The position numbers were made by a program, and so were the translations under genes. DNA of 64,000 nt, taken from contig NZ_JANTHX010000003.1 of NCBI RefSeq assembly GCF_024752305.1, positions 1 to 64,000 of the forward strand, written 5' to 3'. Origin of the DNA: Protaetiibacter mangrovi (GTDB taxonomy: Bacteria; Actinomycetota; Actinomycetes; Actinomycetales; Microbacteriaceae). The number at the start of each line of letters is the position of its first letter. Position 1 is the stretch's first letter. Shown here piece after piece: positions 62,529 through 64,000 of this stretch. The notes under the pieces were generated by a model. That model was not told the DNA's origin and searched no databases. It was given only the letters and a program-made list of their open reading frames with translations.

Positions 62529-62534
62529 AGGCTA
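62529..62534 (-). promoter_or_regulatory. -10 box of glnA
   Basis: TAGCCT on the minus strand predicts a start near 62522 and a leader of about 47 bases. The GlnR-type sites begin 11 bases upstream, at -23 to -60 relative to this start. Confidence 0.55.
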
Positions 62535-62544
62535 TGGGGACGGG

Positions 62545-62582
62545 ATTTCCCGACCATGACCGGTTTGTTTCCGGCATGTTAC
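62545..62582 (-). promoter_or_regulatory. Tandem GlnR-type operator of glnA
   Basis: Read on the minus strand this stretch is GTAAC-n6-GAAAC-n6-GTCAT-n6-GAAAT. It matches two GlnR boxes (GTnAC-n6-GAAAC), the upstream one perfect and the downstream one with one mismatch in each half, at an exact 22-base repeat. The sites cover the -35 and upstream region, as for an activator. Confidence 0.75.
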
Positions 62583-62593
62583 GCGGTGCTCCC

Positions 62594-62599
62594 TAGAGT
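62594..62599 (+). promoter_or_regulatory. -10 box of RDD gene
   Basis: TAGAGT ends seven bases before GTG 62607, fitting a leaderless mRNA. The GlnR-type sites lie just upstream and could also affect this gene. Confidence 0.5.
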
Positions 62600-62606
62600 G
62601 GAAAGC

Positions 62607-63029
62607 GTGACCTCACCGGCCCCCGGACCCATCCCGAACCGCTGGCCGGGCGAACGTCTCGGCCTCCCGGAGGCGGGTCCGCGTTCCGTCGGCCGCCCGG
62701 GGCGCCGGATCGTCGCGCTGCTCATCGACTGGGCGGTCGCGACGCTGCTGTCGTGGGCGTTCTTCCGCACCTCGCAGGGCACGGATCCGTTCGTGACGCT
62801 GGGACTGTTCGCCGTGGAGCAGTACCTGTTCCTCCTCGTCGTCGGGGGGAGCCTGGGGCACCTGATCGTGCGGCTGCGCGTCGTGCCGCTCGGCGGAGGC
62901 TATCTGGGCGTGTGGCGCCCCGCGGTGCGCACGGTGCTGCTGTGTCTGGCGATCCCGGCCCTCATCTGGGACCGCGATCAGCGCGGCCTGCACGACAAGG
63001 CCGCGGGAACCGTCCTCGTGCGCGTCTGA
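62607..63029 (+). CDS. RDD-family membrane protein
   Basis: This 140-residue protein has a proline-rich N-terminus and an RDD domain with three to four membrane helices. The R-D-D hallmark residues lie in GRRIVALLIDW and DRDQRGLHDKAAGT. The GTG at 62607 was preferred because PAPGPIPNRWPGERLGLPE starts the family-typical N-terminus. It diverges from glnA, an arrangement kept in many actinobacteria. RDD proteins are of unsettled function, possibly ion or small-molecule transport. Confidence 0.9.
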   Translation: MTSPAPGPIPNRWPGERLGLPEAGPRSVGRPGRRIVALLIDWAVATLLSWAFFRTSQGTDPFVTLGLFAVEQYLFLLVVGGSLGHLIVRLRVVPLGGGYLGVWRPAVRTVLLCLAIPALIWDRDQRGLHDKAAGTVLVRV

Positions 63030-63040
63030 GTTGGCCTCGT

Positions 63041-63063
63041 CTACCCCCTTGCGGGGGGTAGAC
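63041..63063 (+). promoter_or_regulatory. C-rich/G-rich palindrome upstream of exported-protein gene
   Basis: CTACCCCC, TTGC and GGGGGGTAGAC form a near-perfect dyad. It begins 12 bases after the RDD stop and ends 69 bases before the next GTG, with a CACACT hexamer at 63073-63078. It may be an activator site or the RDD terminator; the similar element at 56503-56522 favours the first. Confidence 0.45.
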
Positions 63064-63132
63064 CGGGCGGAGCACACTGGCTCACGAGTCGAGGCGCACC
63101 CGATCGCCTCCGCGCGGTGAGCGAGGTGACGG

Positions 63133-64000
63133 GTGACGACGAGCGTCGGGCATCGGCTGCGGCCGATCGCGGTCGCGCCGCGGCCCCACGACGAGACGCA
63201 TCCGCTCCGGCGGATCGTGCTGGTGCTCGCGATCGCGGTCCTCGCGATCGGGGCGACCCCGCGGCCGGAGTCGGAAGGTGTGCTCGCGGCGATCCCGTCG
63301 GCGGTGGTCGCGCCCGCGACCGTCTCCCTGTCGCCGCAGATCTCCGCCGTGCGGGACGCCGCGACGGCGGCGCGTGCGGCGCTCACCGCATCGAGCGGTC
63401 GCGTGCTCGATCAGCACGCCCGATCCGGCCTCGGCACCGCCGTGCGAGCAGCCGACCAGTCGATCGCGGAGGCGGTCCGGGCAGCGGTGTGGGGTGGCGA
63501 CGTCGCCGGGTCCGCGGTGTCGCTCGAGGGCGTGCAGGCGCGGCTCCGCGCAGGGACCGCGGCGGTCGGCGACGCGGTCGGCGCCTGGGAGGCCGAACAG
63601 GCCCGGATCGCGGCCGAGAAGGAGGCGGCCCGCATCGCGGCGGAGGCCGCCGCCGCGCGCGCGACGCGGTCGGGCGGCGCGGCGAGGGCGGGCGGCGCGT
63701 TCGTCGAGACGATCTGGACCAGCGGCGGGCAGGCGCAGATCGACGCGTGCCGGGGGTCGGTGAACGTCGCGGAGATCGCTGGCTACCTGGGCGGCGCGTT
63801 CTACGCGGCCGAGCACTGGTCATGCGGGGGACGCGCGTGGGGCCGGGTCGGAGTCGGCTCGACCGTGCAGTTCCCCGGATACGGGACGTACCGGGTCGCA
63901 GGCATCGTCGGCGGGCTCGCCTACGGAGCGAACGCCTCCGCCGTGCCCGCGGGACATGCGGGCTACTACCAGACCTGCGTCGGCGGCAGCTCGTCGAACA
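63133..64000 (+). CDS. Exported protein with C-terminal sortase-like segment (3' end outside window)
   Basis: The frame from GTG 63133 is open to the window edge (289 codons). It has a basic N-terminus, one hydrophobic helix (RIVLVLAIAVLAIGA, residues ~28-42), an Ala-rich helical stretch with EAEQARIAAEKEAARIAAEA, and a beta-rich domain that begins GGQAQIDACRGSV. The latter contains AEHWSCGG, STVQFPGYGTYRV and YYQTCVGG. A TC preceded by hydrophobics and an upstream His recall the sortase active site, but the catalytic Arg would lie beyond the edge. The call is tentative. GTG 63126 is out of frame. Confidence 0.65.
   Translation, partial: MTTSVGHRLRPIAVAPRPHDETHPLRRIVLVLAIAVLAIGATPRPESEGVLAAIPSAVVAPATVSLSPQISAVRDAATAARAALTASSGRVLDQHARSGLGTAVRAADQSIAEAVRAAVWGGDVAGSAVSLEGVQARLRAGTAAVGDAVGAWEAEQARIAAEKEAARIAAEAAAARATRSGGAARAGGAFVETIWTSGGQAQIDACRGSVNVAEIAGYLGGAFYAAEHWSCGGRAWGRVGVGSTVQFPGYGTYRVAGIVGGLAYGANASAVPAGHAGYYQTCVGGSSSN

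Overview
The window reads as a chromosomal segment of a high-GC Gram-positive actinobacterium, most likely of the family Microbacteriaceae. Supporting signs are strong G/C third-position bias, many GTG starts, actinobacterial gene blocks (aceE-fasR-fabDH-acpP-fabF, glnA2-glnE, glnA beside an RDD gene, dgt-dnaG), proteins largely confined to actinobacteria (DUF3145, the SCO7613-type membrane protein, polyphosphate glucokinase) and a very regular TAG-type -10 box 6-7 bases before many start codons, which implies leaderless mRNAs. No insertion sequence, prophage, integrase or CRISPR array was seen.

Layout. 1-4.3 kb: the 3' end of dgt, a DUF222/HNH endonuclease gene with an SOS-box-like promoter, and dnaG. 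4.5-11.8 kb: a peptide/nickel-type ABC importer operon (lipoprotein, two permeases, a fused double ATPase, a third ATPase, a beta-propeller protein). 11.8-13.5 kb: tRNA-Asn, then a less GC-rich islet with a small membrane protein and two lipoproteins. 13.6-17.2 kb: two two-component systems with a SHOCT protein between them; the second response regulator is receiver-only. 17.2-20.2 kb: def, a DMT-type membrane protein, a GT4 glycosyltransferase and tRNA-Met. 20.2-29 kb: an alpha/beta hydrolase, a 1248-residue membrane protein, a DUF1684 protein, a thioredoxin-fold protein without its CxxC, a VanZ protein and a family A DNA polymerase. 29.1-37.4 kb: DUF3145, a 49-residue Cys-containing peptide gene, then the type II fatty acid synthesis genes, their PucR-type regulator and aceE, so acetyl-CoA production and its use for lipids sit together. 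37.5-44.6 kb: a peroxiredoxin, a DUF1345 protein, tRNA-Val, an EamA transporter, an NCS1-like permease with an unusual 490-residue disordered extension, a Nif3 protein, a zinc-ribbon-family protein that has lost its ribbon, and RNase P RNA. 44.7-51.5 kb: csp, ppgK, map, a small conserved protein, a GNAT acetyltransferase, a DUF72 protein, panB, a YhhN protein and nadE. 51.6-56.3 kb: glnA2, glnE and a deazaflavin-type oxidoreductase. 56.6-61 kb: an exopolysaccharide cassette (processive GT2 synthase, membrane-anchored GH26 glycosidase, UDP-glucose dehydrogenase). 61-64 kb: glnA with a tandem GlnR-type operator, an RDD gene, and an exported protein cut by the window edge.

Two themes join the parts. 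Nitrogen: GlnE and its likely target GlnA (adenylylatable Tyr406) flank the polysaccharide cassette, while GlnA2 lacks that tyrosine. Envelope: UDP-glucuronate made by the dehydrogenase could feed the hyaluronan-synthase-like GT2, and the promoter regions of that operon and of the last exported gene share a C-rich/G-rich dyad.
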